Positions 8,270 through 17,060 of a DNA stretch of 64,000 nt are shown here, one piece after another (the first letter of the stretch is position 1; every line of letters begins with the position of its first letter). This DNA comes from Streptomyces sp. cg36 (lineage in GTDB: Bacteria > Actinomycetota > Actinomycetes > Streptomycetales > Streptomycetaceae): contig NZ_CP163520.1 of NCBI RefSeq assembly GCF_041080675.1, forward strand, positions 3,534,001-3,598,000, written 5' to 3'. The notes beneath the pieces were generated by a model that worked only from the letters and a program-made list of their open reading frames with translations, ran no database searches and was not told where the DNA came from. The translations under genes were made by a program, and so were the position numbers.

Positions 8270-8883
8270 TGGATAGCGATCTCTACCGCGACATCACCGA
8301 CTTCGCCCACGACACGCCCTCGTGGATGCAGCACTTCGTCGAGCTCTGGACGGAGGTGGGGCTGCTCCTGTTCGGCGTGCTGTTCGTCGTCTGCTGGTGG
8401 CGGGCGCGCCGGGCGGACACCGCGGCGATGGCGCTCGCCCTGCTCGCCCCGCTGGCGACGGCCCTGGCCTACGTCTGCAGCGAGGTGATCAAGTCGCTGG
8501 TGGACGAGGAGCGCCCGTGCCGCGCGGTCAAGGGCGCGGCGGCCTCCCTGATCACGTGCCCGGCCAACGGCGACTGGTCGTTCCCGTCCAACCACGCCAC
8601 CATCGCGGGCGGCGCGGCCGTGGCGCTGCTGCTGGCCTGGCCGCGCATCTGGGCGCTGACCGTGCCGATGGCGCTGGCGATGGCGTTCTCGCGGGTGTAC
8701 GTCGGGGTGCACTATCCGCACGACGTGGCGGTGGGCCTGCTGCTCGGCACGGCCGTCGCCCTCCTCGTCGCCAAGGTCGCCAAGCGCCCGGTGACGTCCC
8801 TGGTGGAGTCGATGCGCGGCAGCGGGAACGGCGCGGCCACCTGGCTGACCGGTCCCGGCGCGCCCCTGCACGCACGCCGCTGA
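8269..8883 (+). CDS. PAP2-family membrane phosphatase
   Basis: 204 residues, mostly transmembrane. The three acid-phosphatase motifs are present: K-x6-RP (KSLVDEERPCR), PSGH-like FPSNHA, and SR-x5-H-x3-D (SRVYVGVHYPHDV). Such enzymes dephosphorylate lipid phosphates such as undecaprenyl pyrophosphate or phosphatidic acid on the outer membrane face, so a role in recycling the cell-wall lipid carrier is plausible but not shown. Membrane helices are visible at EVGLLLFGVLFVVCWW, AMALALLAPLATALAYV, GGAAVALLLAWPRIW and AVGLLLGTAVALLV. mutY-like follows on the same strand after 52 bp. Confidence 0.9.
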   Translation: MDSDLYRDITDFAHDTPSWMQHFVELWTEVGLLLFGVLFVVCWWRARRADTAAMALALLAPLATALAYVCSEVIKSLVDEERPCRAVKGAAASLITCPANGDWSFPSNHATIAGGAAVALLLAWPRIWALTVPMALAMAFSRVYVGVHYPHDVAVGLLLGTAVALLVAKVAKRPVTSLVESMRGSGNGAATWLTGPGAPLHARR

Positions 8884-8935
8884 GCGGCCCGCCGTGCCCG
8901 TCGCACCCCCGTTCCGTGCCAGGATCGGGGGTGCC

Positions 8936-9847
8936 ATGACGACGATGCCGACGACCGGTCCCGACACGGTCTCCCCCGCCGCCCTCCACACCCCCGTCAT
9001 CGGGTGGTTCGACCAGCACGCGCGCGACCTGCCCTGGCGCCGCCCCGAGGCCGGTGCCTGGGGGGTGATGGTCAGCGAGTTCATGCTCCAGCAGACGCCG
9101 GTGAGCCGGGTGCTCCCGGTGTACGAGCAGTGGCTGGCCCGCTGGCCGCGCCCGGCCGACCTGGCCGCCGAGGCGCCCGGCGAGGCCGTGCGCGCCTGGG
9201 GGCGGCTGGGCTACCCGCGCCGCGCGCTGCGGCTGCACGGGGCGGCCGTGGCGATAACGGAGCGGCACGGCGGCGACGTCCCCAGCGACCACGCCCGCCT
9301 CCTCGCGCTGCCCGGGATCGGCGAGTACACGGCGGCGGCCGTCGCCTCCTTCGCGTACGGGCAGCGCCACCCGGTCCTGGACACCAATGTGCGCCGGGTC
9401 TTCGCGCGGGCCGTCACCGGCGTCCAGTACCCGCCGAACGCCACCACCGCCGCCGAGCGACGCCTCGCCCGCGCCCTGCTGCCCGACGAGGACGCCCGCG
9501 CGGCCCGCTGGGCGGCGGCCTCGATGGAGCTGGGCGCGCTGGTGTGCACCGCCCGCGGCGAGGACTGCGGGAGCTGCCCCATCGCCGCGAGCTGCGCCTG
9601 GCGCCTCGCGGGCAAGCCCGCCCACGACGGGCCGCCCCGGCGCGGTCAGACGTACGCGGGCACCGACCGCCAGGTGCGCGGCAAGCTGCTGGCCGTGCTG
9701 CGCGAGGCGGTGGAGCCGGTGCCGCAGTCGGCGCTGGACGCGGTGTGGCACGAGCCGGTGCAGCGGGCCCGGGCGCTGGACGGCCTCGTCTCGGACGGTC
9801 TCGTGGAGCCGCTGGCCGACGGGCTGTACCGGCTGCCGCTGGGCTGA
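8936..9847 (+). CDS. mutY: A/G-specific adenine glycosylase (MutY-like)
   Basis: 303 residues. HhH-GPD glycosylase features are complete: the catalytic glutamate in VSEFMLQQTPVSRV, the helix-hairpin-helix LLALPGIGEYTAAAVASFA, the catalytic Asp in VLDTNVRR, and the 4Fe-4S loop C-x6-C-x2-C-x5-C (CTARGEDCGSCPIAASC). MutY removes adenine mispaired with 8-oxoguanine. The protein is shorter than E. coli MutY, so the C-terminal NUDIX-like domain that reads 8-oxoG is reduced to about 80 residues (GQTYAGTDRQVRGKLLAVLRE onward). The ATG at 8936 was chosen over an upstream ATG at 8894 because homology begins only after it. The ribosome binding site is weak. Confidence 0.92.
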   Translation: MTTMPTTGPDTVSPAALHTPVIGWFDQHARDLPWRRPEAGAWGVMVSEFMLQQTPVSRVLPVYEQWLARWPRPADLAAEAPGEAVRAWGRLGYPRRALRLHGAAVAITERHGGDVPSDHARLLALPGIGEYTAAAVASFAYGQRHPVLDTNVRRVFARAVTGVQYPPNATTAAERRLARALLPDEDARAARWAAASMELGALVCTARGEDCGSCPIAASCAWRLAGKPAHDGPPRRGQTYAGTDRQVRGKLLAVLREAVEPVPQSALDAVWHEPVQRARALDGLVSDGLVEPLADGLYRLPLG

Positions 9848-10114
9848 CCGGGGCGGCGCCCCGGGACGCCGACGGGCACCGCGTTGACCAGCGGGTCAGC
9901 TCTTTCGGCGGACCCTCTGTCACCGTGGGGAGACGCCCCGTACCCCCCGAAATCGCGGGTCAAACCTCCGCTGTTACACAACCGATGGCTCTCCGTGCGC
10001 CACCCGAGGGCTGCTCCGCACAGGCCCGTGACAACGCCTCCGTAGCTTCATTCCGGTAAGCGGGACAGCAGGTTGACCAGCAGGTGAAAGTCACGGGGAC
10101 GGAGGCGGTTGGGT
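9848..10114 (+). promoter_or_regulatory. sigE upstream region
   Basis: 267 bp without a gene. In S. coelicolor sigE is switched on from a promoter that needs the response regulator CseB, encoded two genes downstream. Here TAGCTT at 10041-10046 is a possible -10; GCAGG is repeated before the start (about 10069-10083). GGAGGCGG (10101-10107) is the ribosome binding site for the ATG at 10115. No clear -35 is visible, as expected for an activator-dependent promoter. Confidence 0.4.
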
Positions 10115-10723
10115 ATGGCGCACGGCGAGGTGCTTGAGTTCGAAGAGTACGTACGCACCCGGCAGGAGGCTCTCCTGCGCAGCGCCCGGCGGCTCGTGCC
10201 GGACCCGGTCGACGCCCAGGACCTGCTCCAGACCGCGCTGGCCCGTACGTACGGCCGCTGGGACGGCATCGCCGACAAGGCGCTCGCCGACGCGTACCTG
10301 CGCCGCGTGATGATCAACACCCGGACCGAGTGGTGGCGCGCCCGCAAGCTCGAAGAGGTGCCCACCGAGCAGCTGCCCGACGCGCGCATCGAGGACGGCT
10401 CCGAGCAGCGCGCCGACCGCGCCCTGCTGATGGACGTCCTCAAGGTGCTGGCTCCCAAGCAGCGCAGCGTCGTGGTGCTGCGACACTGGGAGCAGATGAG
10501 CACGGAGGAGACCGCCGCGGCCCTCGGAATGTCGGCGGGTACGGTGAAGAGCACGCTGCACCGGGCGCTGGCCCGGCTCCGGCAGGAGTTGGAGAGCCGC
10601 GAGCTTGACTTCCACGCGCTCGGCGACGCTGATGTACGGAGCGGTCGCGTGGGCCGCCAGGCGGACCGACGCGTCGGCCGCGAGGAGCGCGACGAAAAGG
10701 GGCGGGAGCGGTGCGCGGCCTAG
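10115..10723 (+). CDS. sigE: ECF RNA polymerase sigma factor SigE (cell envelope stress)
   Basis: 202 residues. Region 2 is LRSARRLVPDPVDAQDLLQTALARTYGRW and region 4 is RSVVVLRHWEQMSTEETAAALGMS followed by GTVKSTLHRALARLRQEL. It is nearly identical to S. coelicolor SigE as I remember it, which directs genes for cell-wall and surface polymer synthesis when antibiotics damage peptidoglycan. There is no anti-sigma gene; control is transcriptional through CseBC. ATG 10115 is preferred to TTG 10109 because the ribosome binding site is about 8 nt away from it. The C-terminal tail (about residues 172-202, Arg/Glu-rich) is longer than the 176-residue protein I recall. Its 3' end overlaps cseA by 13 nt. 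Confidence 0.95.
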   Translation: MAHGEVLEFEEYVRTRQEALLRSARRLVPDPVDAQDLLQTALARTYGRWDGIADKALADAYLRRVMINTRTEWWRARKLEEVPTEQLPDARIEDGSEQRADRALLMDVLKVLAPKQRSVVVLRHWEQMSTEETAAALGMSAGTVKSTLHRALARLRQELESRELDFHALGDADVRSGRVGRQADRRVGREERDEKGRERCAA

Positions 10724-11364
10724 GCAGGGGCAGAGGGGGCGTACTGGCGGCGAGTACCACGGCGATGGCCGGACTCGCCGCCTTCGGGCTGCTCACCGCG
10801 GGATGCTCGACCGGCGGTACGGGCACGCGCGACGAGGGCGAGGCCCACACCGACAAGGTCAGCCACGCCACGCCGACCCCGGTCGCGACGACCGAGGCGC
10901 CCTTCAAGAAGATCAACCCCGTCCGGCTGCTCAAGGCCGACCCCAAGGTCAGCGAGCGCGTCAAGGCGGATCTGAAGCCCTGCGTGAAGGACGAGTACCC
11001 GATCGACGTCAGCTACGGGCACATCACCGGCGCCACCGGCCAGGACGTCGTGGTGAACGTGATGACGTGCGGCGACGCCGTGGGACTCGGCGCCTATGTG
11101 TACCGCGAGGACGGCACGTCGTACGACAATGTCTTCACCTCCGAGGAAGCGCCGGTCTACGCGGAGATCGACCGGGGCGACCTGGTGGTGACCAAGCAGA
11201 TGTACGCGAAGGGCGACAAGCCGGCGTTCGCCTCCAGTGAGATCGTCACCACGTACCGCTGGACCGGCGGGAAGTTCACCAAGCACGACCAGGTGGAGAA
11301 CGATTTCAGCAAGGCGGTCGGCAACGACGAGGGCAGCGAGCCACCGGTGCCGCCCTCGCCCTGA
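10711..11364 (+). CDS. cseA: Lipoprotein CseA, negative modulator of the SigE system
   Basis: 217 residues with a lipoprotein signal: hydrophobic GVLAASTTAMAGLAAFGLL then lipobox LTAGC, so the mature protein starts at that Cys and is tethered to the outer membrane face. The mature part (IDVSYGHITGATGQDVVVNVM, then VYREDGTSYDNVF) has no catalytic motif that I see. In S. coelicolor loss of CseA raises sigE expression, so it is thought to damp the CseC sensor. The GTG at 10711 lies inside the end of sigE, so translation is probably coupled. Confidence 0.9.
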   Translation: MRGLGRGRGGVLAASTTAMAGLAAFGLLTAGCSTGGTGTRDEGEAHTDKVSHATPTPVATTEAPFKKINPVRLLKADPKVSERVKADLKPCVKDEYPIDVSYGHITGATGQDVVVNVMTCGDAVGLGAYVYREDGTSYDNVFTSEEAPVYAEIDRGDLVVTKQMYAKGDKPAFASSEIVTTYRWTGGKFTKHDQVENDFSKAVGNDEGSEPPVPPSP

Positions 11365-11457
11365 CCCCGCCTCCGCCGGGGCGGTACGTCGCACGCCGAA
11401 GCCGCCGGCCGAAGCCCGCAAGCCGCAAGCGCCCGCCAAGGAACTGAGAGCAGCACG

Positions 11458-12162
11458 ATGGCCGAGACCCATGTCCTGTTCGTCGAGGACGACGACGTCA
11501 TCCGTGAAGCCACCCAGCTCGCGCTGGAGCGCGACGGCTTCACCGTGACCGCGATGCCCGACGGGCTCTCCGGTCTGGAGGCGTTCCGCGCCGACCAGCC
11601 CGACATCGCGCTCCTCGACGTGATGCTGCCCGGCCTCGACGGGGTGAGCCTGTGCCGCCGCATCCGTGACGAGTCCACCGTTCCCGTGATCATGCTGTCC
11701 GCGCGCGCCGACTCCATCGACGTGGTGCTCGGCCTGGAGGCGGGCGCCGACGACTACGTGACCAAGCCGTTCGACGGGGCCGTCCTCGTCGCCCGGATCC
11801 GCGCCGTGCTGCGCCGCTTCGGGCACGCGGGCGGGCCGGGCGCGGGCGGCGCCGAGCCCGCCGAGGACACCGAGCGCGGGGTCCTCGCCTTCGGCGACCT
11901 GGAGGTCGACACCGAGGGCATGGAGGTCCGCAAGGGCGGCGCGCCCGTCGCCCTCACCCCGACCGAGATGCGGCTGCTCCTGGAGTTCTCCTCGGCGCCC
12001 GGTACCGTGCTCTCCCGTGACAAGCTCCTGGAGCGGGTCTGGGACTACGGGTGGGGCGGTGACACGCGCGTGGTGGACGTCCACGTACAGCGGCTGCGGA
12101 CGAAGATCGGGCAGGACCGGATCGAGACCGTGCGTGGCTTCGGCTACAAACTGAAGGCGTGA
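11458..12162 (+). CDS. cseB: OmpR/PhoB-type response regulator CseB
   Basis: 234 residues. The receiver domain begins HVLFVEDDDVIREAT with the acidic pocket D11-D13 and the phospho-acceptor D54 (IALLDVMLPGLDG); K in YVTKPFDG closes the site. A winged-helix DNA-binding domain occupies about 135-232 (LTPTEMRLLLEFSS, RVVDVHVQRLRTKIG, GFGYKLKA). CseB activates the sigE promoter when phosphorylated by CseC. ATG 11458 follows a 93-bp gap after cseA. cseC begins 10 nt after its stop. Confidence 0.95.
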   Translation: MAETHVLFVEDDDVIREATQLALERDGFTVTAMPDGLSGLEAFRADQPDIALLDVMLPGLDGVSLCRRIRDESTVPVIMLSARADSIDVVLGLEAGADDYVTKPFDGAVLVARIRAVLRRFGHAGGPGAGGAEPAEDTERGVLAFGDLEVDTEGMEVRKGGAPVALTPTEMRLLLEFSSAPGTVLSRDKLLERVWDYGWGGDTRVVDVHVQRLRTKIGQDRIETVRGFGYKLKA

Positions 12163-12172
12163 GGGTCGGCTA

Positions 12173-13483
12173 GTGAGACGTCCCTCCCTGCGGACGGGCG
12201 TCCGCTGGAAGATCAGCATCGCCATCACGGCCGTCGGCGCGCTGACCGTGATGGCCCTCAGCCTCGTGGTCCACAACGCGGCCCGCGTCTCGATGCTCGA
12301 CAACGCGCGCGACCTCCAGCTCGACCGCGTGCTCTTCGCACAGCGCATCTACGAGACCAGCAAGCAGACCCGGTTCGGCGCCAAGCTCAACGACCCGGCG
12401 CTGCCCGCCGACCTCAAGGCCAAGACGGACCGGGGCCGCAAGGCCACGTCCGTGGCGGAGGGCAAGAACGGCGTGCCCGACATCTGGGCGGCCGTACCGG
12501 TCGGCAACGGCGACGTCCTGTCGCTGCACAGCACGTTCACCGACCGCAGCTCCAACGTCATCTCCGACCTCGACCGGGCGCTCGTCATCGGGTCCGTCGC
12601 CGTCGTCTTCGGCGGCTGCGCGCTCGGCATCCTCATCGGCGGGCAGATCTCGCGACGGCTGCGCAAGGCCGCGGCGGCGGCGACGAAGGTCGCCGAGGGG
12701 CACACGGACGTACGCGTACGGGACGCCATCGGCGGTGTCGTGCGCGACGAGACGGACGAGCTGGCCCGGGCCGTCGACGCGCTCACCGACGCCCTCCAGG
12801 AGCGCCTGGAGGCCGAGCGACGGGTCACCGCCGACATCGCGCACGAGCTGCGCACGCCCGTCACGGGGCTGCTCACCGCCGCCGAACTGCTGCCGCCCGG
12901 CCGCCCCACCGAGCTGGTACGGAACCGGGCCCAGGCGATGCGGACGCTGGTGGAGGACGTCCTGGAGGTCGCGCGGCTCGACAGCGCGTCCGAGCGGGCG
13001 GAGCTCCAGGAGATCGCCCTCGGGGAGTTCGTGAGCCGGCGGGTGTCCGTGCTCGACCCGGAGGCGGTGGTGCGGGTCGTCCACGAGTCGTGGGTGAACA
13101 CCGACCCGCGGCGCCTGGAGCGGATCCTGGGCAACCTGCTGGGGAACGCGGCGAAGCACGGCAAGGGGCCGGGTTCGGGGCCGGTGGAGGTCACGGTCGA
13201 GGGCCGCGTGGTGCGGGTCCGCGACCACGGGCCCGGCTTCCCGGAGGCGCTGCTGCGCGAGGGGCCGAGCCGCTTCCGCACCGGCAGCAGCGACCGCTCC
13301 GGCCACGGCCACGGCCTGGGCCTGACGATCGCGGCGGGCCAGGCCCGGGTGCTGGGCGCCCGCCTGACGTTCCGCAACGCGGCGGGCTCCTCGGCGGAGT
13401 CGGGCGGCGCGATCGCAGTACTCTGGCTCCCGGAACACGCCCCCACGGCAACGGGCAGCTTCCCGGTACTCCCCCCCAAGTAA
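12173..13483 (+). CDS. cseC: Sensor histidine kinase CseC
   Basis: 436 residues. TM1 is about 13-33 ([20 protein letters not shown]), an outside sensor loop runs to about 140, and TM2 is about 142-162 ([22 protein letters not shown]). A HAMP linker leads to the H-box [12 protein letters not shown] with phospho-acceptor H224. The ATPase domain has the N-box [10 protein letters not shown], the G1 box VRDHGPGFP and the G2 box [11 protein letters not shown]. In S. coelicolor CseC responds to cell-wall damage and phosphorylates CseB. GTG at 12173 lies just after cseB, so the four genes behave as one operon. The gene converges on the MFS exporter across repeat array B. Confidence 0.95.
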   Translation: MRRPSLRTGVRWKISIAITAVGALTVMALSLVVHNAARVSMLDNARDLQLDRVLFAQRIYETSKQTRFGAKLNDPALPADLKAKTDRGRKATSVAEGKNGVPDIWAAVPVGNGDVLSLHSTFTDRSSNVISDLDRALVIGSVAVVFGGCALGILIGGQISRRLRKAAAAATKVAEGHTDVRVRDAIGGVVRDETDELARAVDALTDALQERLEAERRVTADIAHELRTPVTGLLTAAELLPPGRPTELVRNRAQAMRTLVEDVLEVARLDSASERAELQEIALGEFVSRRVSVLDPEAVVRVVHESWVNTDPRRLERILGNLLGNAAKHGKGPGSGPVEVTVEGRVVRVRDHGPGFPEALLREGPSRFRTGSSDRSGHGHGLGLTIAAGQARVLGARLTFRNAAGSSAESGGAIAVLWLPEHAPTATGSFPVLPPK

Positions 13484-13505
13484 CCACCCGAGCAACACCT
13501 CGCAA

Positions 13506-13660
13506 GGGGCGCGGGGAACGGCGCGAGCAACCCACCACGACCCGCAGACGGCAGCGGGGTTGGGGGCGCGGGGAACGGCGCGAGAAGCGACCACGCCCCG
13601 CGGACGAAGGCGGGTTTCCCAGGGGCGCGGGGAACGGCGCGAGAAGCGACCACGCCCCGC
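13506..13660. repeat. Array B: three copies of the GC-rich element
   Basis: The core GGGGCGCGGGGAACGGCGCG (inverse orientation relative to array A) begins at 13506, 13563 and 13622, spacings 57 and 59 bp, in the 265-bp convergent gap between cseC and the MFS gene. Copies two and three share the following AGAAGCGACCACGCCCCGC. No CDS is supported here. Confidence 0.9.
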
Positions 13661-13748
13661 AGGCAGACGAACCACCCGGGACGGAAACACCGCCGCCCCC
13701 TCCCCGTACCCAGCGGGCAGGAGGAGGGGGCGTCGGCAGGGAACTGGT

Positions 13749-15323
13749 TCAGACAGGCTCGTGGACGGGCACCGCGTCCACGGGAGCCGCGGCCTTCGGC
13801 CCCGCCCCCCGCAACGGCACTTCCTTCACGAAGAGGGACGCCACGAACGCCCCCAACGCGACGACCGCACCCAGCAGGAACGCCCCGTGCGTACCGGACG
13901 ACACCGCGTGCTGGTAAGCCTCCCGCAACTGCTCCGGCAGCTTCCCGAGACTCGACGCGTCGAGCTGCGCGGACCGCTGGGTCACCCCGCCACCCCCACG
14001 CGCACTCATCTCGTCCTGCACCCGGCTGTTGAACAGCGCACCCATGATGGCGACACCGAAGGACGAGCCGAGCGTACGGGCCAGCGTGCTGGTGGAGGAG
14101 CCGACGCCGATGTCCCTGAGCTCCACGCTGTTCTGGGCGACCAGCATGGTGATCTGGAGCAGGCAGCCCATGCCCGCGCCGAGGACGGCCATGTACAGAC
14201 CCGAGGTGAGCCGCGTGGTGCCGGTGCCCATGGTGGACAGCAGGTACAGACCGGTCACCATCAGGAGGCTGCCGACGATCGGGAACGCCTTGTAGCGGCC
14301 GGTCGACGTGGTGACGCGGCCCGCGAAGAGCGAGACGACGGTCATCGAGAGCAGCATCGGCAGGAGCAGCAGCCCCGAGTTCGTCGCGGAGGCGCCCTGC
14401 ACCGACTGCTGGTACAGCGGGAGGAAGAGCACCGCGCCGAACATCACGAACCCGGTCATGAAGGCGATGGTCGCCATCAGGGAGAAATTGCGGCTGCGGA
14501 AGATGTGCAGCGGCACGATCGGCTCGGCGGCCTTGGTCTCGACGAAGAGGAAGCCGACCAGGGAGGCGACGCCGAGGGCGATCAGCTCCATGATCCGGGC
14601 CGAGCCCCAGGCGTACTCCGTCCCGCCCCAAGTGGTGACCAGCACGATCGCGGTGATGCCGACGGTCAGCAGCACCGTACCGAGGTAGTCGATCTTCGGC
14701 TTGGACTTCTTCTTGGGGAGGTGCAGGACGGCGGTGACCATCGCGAGCGCGACCACGCCGAGCGGCAGGTTGATGTAGAAGGACCAGCGCCAGCCGAGGT
14801 GGTCGGTGATGGAGCCGCCGACCAGCGGGCCGCCGATCATGGCGATGCCCATGACGCCGGCCATCATGCCCTGGTACTTGCCGCGCTCCCGGGGCGGGAT
14901 CAGCTCTCCGATGATCGCCATGACGCCGACGATCAGACCGCCCGCGCCGAGACCCTGGAGGGCCCGGAAGCCGATCAGCTGGCCCATCCCCTGGGCCATG
15001 CCGCTGAGGGCGGAGCCGATCAGGAAGACCACTATGGAGCTGAGGAAGGCGCCCTTGCGGCCGTACATGTCGCCGAGCTTGCCCCAGATGGGGGTCGAGG
15101 CGGCGGTGGCCAGGGTGTACGCGGTGACGACCCAGGACAGGTGCTCCATGCCGCCGAGGTCGCCGACGATGGTCGGCATGGCAGTGCCGACGATCATGTT
15201 GTCGAGCATTGCCAGCAGCATCGCGATCATCAGGGCCATCAGGACCACTCGCACGCTGCGCTGCTTGGGTCCCGCTGGAGCCGCCCCTTCGGCCACGGCC
15301 CCCTGCTGTGTTTGTTCCGCCAT
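13749..15323 (-). CDS. MFS drug exporter, DHA2 (14-TM) family
   Basis: 524 residues with about 14 hydrophobic helices. Motif A is [11 protein letters not shown] after helix 2, the antiporter motif C region is [19 protein letters not shown], and the first helix carries the DHA2-typical [13 protein letters not shown]. Members export drugs or small metabolites by proton antiport. ATG 15323 has GGGGAG about 9 nt upstream. The divergent TetR gene and the long inverted repeat between them suggest that a toxic ligand derepresses this pump. The substrate is unknown; no biosynthetic cluster is adjacent. Confidence 0.92.
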   Translation of the reverse strand: MAEQTQQGAVAEGAAPAGPKQRSVRVVLMALMIAMLLAMLDNMIVGTAMPTIVGDLGGMEHLSWVVTAYTLATAASTPIWGKLGDMYGRKGAFLSSIVVFLIGSALSGMAQGMGQLIGFRALQGLGAGGLIVGVMAIIGELIPPRERGKYQGMMAGVMGIAMIGGPLVGGSITDHLGWRWSFYINLPLGVVALAMVTAVLHLPKKKSKPKIDYLGTVLLTVGITAIVLVTTWGGTEYAWGSARIMELIALGVASLVGFLFVETKAAEPIVPLHIFRSRNFSLMATIAFMTGFVMFGAVLFLPLYQQSVQGASATNSGLLLLPMLLSMTVVSLFAGRVTTSTGRYKAFPIVGSLLMVTGLYLLSTMGTGTTRLTSGLYMAVLGAGMGCLLQITMLVAQNSVELRDIGVGSSTSTLARTLGSSFGVAIMGALFNSRVQDEMSARGGGGVTQRSAQLDASSLGKLPEQLREAYQHAVSSGTHGAFLLGAVVALGAFVASLFVKEVPLRGAGPKAAAPVDAVPVHEPV

Positions 15324-15345
15324 GTCGACCACTCCCCTGCCCCAC

Positions 15346-15416
15346 ACTTACTTGCCGCCCGGCTAGTTACTACACTGGGGAAAGTAGACCCCCTACTAGC
15401 CGGGCGTCAAGTAAGT
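15346..15416. promoter_or_regulatory. Large inverted repeat, likely TetR operator of the MFS/TetR pair
   Basis: The 22-bp arm at 15346-15367 (ACTTACTTG-CCG-CCCGGCTAGT) is matched in reverse at 15395-15416 with one mismatch; 27 bp separate them. The arms lie symmetrically in the 108-bp gap between the two divergent starts, so bound TetR would cover both promoters. Confidence 0.75.
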
Positions 15417-15431
15417 TTTCGGGAGAGCTCG

Positions 15432-15989
15432 ATGGCCAGAGGCAACACCCGCCAGCGGATCCAGGATGTCGCCCTGGAGCTCTTCGGCGAGCAGGGGTAC
15501 GAGAAGACCTCGCTGCGCGAGATCGCCGAGCGGCTCGACGTCACCAAGGCCGCGCTCTACTACCACTTCAAAACCAAGGAAGACATCCTGGTGAGCCTGT
15601 TTCAGGACCTCACCAGGCCGATGGACGAGCTTCTCGAATGGGGCAAGACCCAGCCCCAGACCTTGGATTCCAAGATCGAGATTCTGCGACGTTACAGCGA
15701 GGCCCTGACCGGCGCCGCCCCGCTCTTCCGCTTCATGCAGGAGAACCAGGCGACCGTCCGGGAGCTGTCCATCGGGGAGAACTTCAAGGACCGCGTCATC
15801 GCGATGGTCGGGCTGCTGAAGGCCCCCGGCGCGCCGCTGGCGGACCAGGTCCGCTGCTTCACCGCGCTCTTCTCCATGCACGTGGGCATGCACGCCCTGA
15901 AGGACCTGGAGGGCGAGCCCGAGGAGAAGCGCAAGGCCGTCCTCGAAGTCGCCATCGACCTGGTCACCCAGGCCCACGGCGGGCAGTAG
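15432..15989 (+). CDS. TetR-family repressor of the adjacent exporter
   Basis: 185 residues. The N-terminal helix-turn-helix is canonical: [21 protein letters not shown], then [20 protein letters not shown] with KTKEDIL after it. The C-terminal part is a helical ligand and dimer domain with no motif that reveals the ligand. ATG 15432 follows GGGAGAG closely. Divergent from the DHA2 exporter at 15323, with a shared 22-bp inverted repeat, it very likely represses both genes. The 3' neighbour is the M23 peptidase on the other strand. Confidence 0.93.
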   Translation: MARGNTRQRIQDVALELFGEQGYEKTSLREIAERLDVTKAALYYHFKTKEDILVSLFQDLTRPMDELLEWGKTQPQTLDSKIEILRRYSEALTGAAPLFRFMQENQATVRELSIGENFKDRVIAMVGLLKAPGAPLADQVRCFTALFSMHVGMHALKDLEGEPEEKRKAVLEVAIDLVTQAHGGQ

Positions 15990-16114
15990 CGCCCGCGACG
16001 GACGGGGGTCCGCCGGACAGGCGGCCCGTCAGGCGGCGGGGCCAGCCGGTCCGCCGGACAGCGGCCCGTCCGTCAAGTGATCCCCCGAGCAGCGGTCCGC
16101 CGGGCCGCGGTCCG

Positions 16115-16765
16115 TCAGACCTTGACGCCCTCGGCGCGCAGGAAGACGACCGGGTTCACGGCCGAGCCGTAGTTCGCGGTGGTGCGGATCTCGAAGTGGA
16201 GGTGCGGGCCGCTGGAGTTGCCGGTGTTGCCGGAGAGGGCGATCCGCTGGTCGGTGGAGACCGACTGCCCGATGCGGACGTCGATCCGCGACAGGTGCGC
16301 GTACTGCGAGTACGTGTTGTCGGCGTGGCGGATCACGACGGCGTTGCCGTACGCCGGCCCGTCGCCGCCGCCGACCGGGCCCGCCTTGACGACGGTGCCC
16401 GCGTGCACGGCCTTGACCGGGGTGCCGACCGGCACCGCGAAGTCCTGGCCGGAGTGCTTGTGGGCCCACATCGAGCCGCCGGTGCCGAAGGTGGCGCTGA
16501 GCTGGTACACGTCCACCGGGTCCACCCAGCTCGCGGCCTTCGCCGCCGCCGCCCGCTCGGCCTTCACGGCCGCCTTGGCCTGCGCGTCGGCCTGCGCGGC
16601 GACGGCGGTGGCCGCGCCGGTCAGCGCCGGGGCGCCCGCCTTGTCGGCCGCCGCGGCCGTTCCCGTACCCAGCAGGGCCGCCGCTCCGAGGCCCGCGCCC
16701 ACGAGGGCGGCGCAGAGACGGCGGGCGGACGGACGGGAGCCGGGGAGAGCGGAACGCGGGGACAT
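16115..16765 (-). CDS. Secreted M23-family peptidase (LytM-type cell wall hydrolase)
   Basis: 216 residues. An N-terminal signal peptide (RRLCAALVGAGLGAAALLG, cleavage near GTAAAA) is followed by an Ala/Lys-rich helical linker (about 45-80). The LytM domain carries the zinc ligands in HKHSGQDFAVPVGTPV (H and D) and HLHFE, with the second-shell histidine in SQYAHLSRI. Such enzymes cut peptide bridges of peptidoglycan. ATG 16765 has GGAGG about 10 nt before it. The 5' leader contains a 9-bp-arm hairpin at 16811-16840. It is divergent from the NACHT gene; a functional link is not evident. Confidence 0.93.
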   Translation of the reverse strand: MSPRSALPGSRPSARRLCAALVGAGLGAAALLGTGTAAAADKAGAPALTGAATAVAAQADAQAKAAVKAERAAAAKAASWVDPVDVYQLSATFGTGGSMWAHKHSGQDFAVPVGTPVKAVHAGTVVKAGPVGGGDGPAYGNAVVIRHADNTYSQYAHLSRIDVRIGQSVSTDQRIALSGNTGNSSGPHLHFEIRTTANYGSAVNPVVFLRAEGVKV

Positions 16766-16810
16766 ACGGGACGGACCTCCGGGTCGGGGACAGGAGCGGT
16801 GGGGCAGGAA

Positions 16811-16840
16811 GCCGCCCGGCACGAGAGCGCACCGGGCGGC
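16811..16840 (-). promoter_or_regulatory. Hairpin in the 5' leader of the M23 peptidase gene
   Basis: GCCGCCCGG and CCGGGCGGC form perfect 9-bp arms around a 12-nt loop, 46-75 nt before the ATG at 16765. It may be an attenuator or a 5' stabilising structure. Confidence 0.5.
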
Positions 16841-17007
16841 ATCCCTTGGTACCCCGCACCCCCATCCCGCCCCAAAACGCCCATCTACTAACGAAAGCCG
16901 TAACGATCAGACGGGGAATCCGGCCCCGCCACCGGTCCGGGCCCGCTATCCCCGGTAGTAGGCCCCCGCCGGCCTGTGCGCCTTGTCACCGCGCACCGCC
17001 GGGCCAT

Positions 17008-17060
17008 GGGCCTTTGGTCCTTCCGATTCGGGACCAAGGTCCCGTGTGCGCGACTACGCT
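17008..17060 (+). promoter_or_regulatory. Two DevR/DosR-like boxes and -10 of the NACHT gene
   Basis: GGGCCTTTGGTCCT (17008-17021) and GGGACCAAGGTCCC (17030-17043) both resemble the core GGGACTWWAGTCCC of the DevR/DosR box; the second is a perfect inverted repeat and has TTC before it as in the full consensus. Centres are 22 bp apart. A TACGCT at 17055-17060 is a good -10, placing the second box over the -35. Confidence 0.65.

Noticed and set aside
13749..15989. Resistance end of an antibiotic gene cluster, given two MFS exporters with regulators in the window.
   Set aside because: No biosynthetic enzymes lie near either exporter; neighbours are housekeeping and stress genes.
16766..16910. 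ydaO-type c-di-AMP riboswitch before the M23 peptidase.
   Set aside because: The conserved GGGGAACC / GGGTGAA / CCCGACAGCTAACCC-like blocks are absent; only a simple hairpin is seen.
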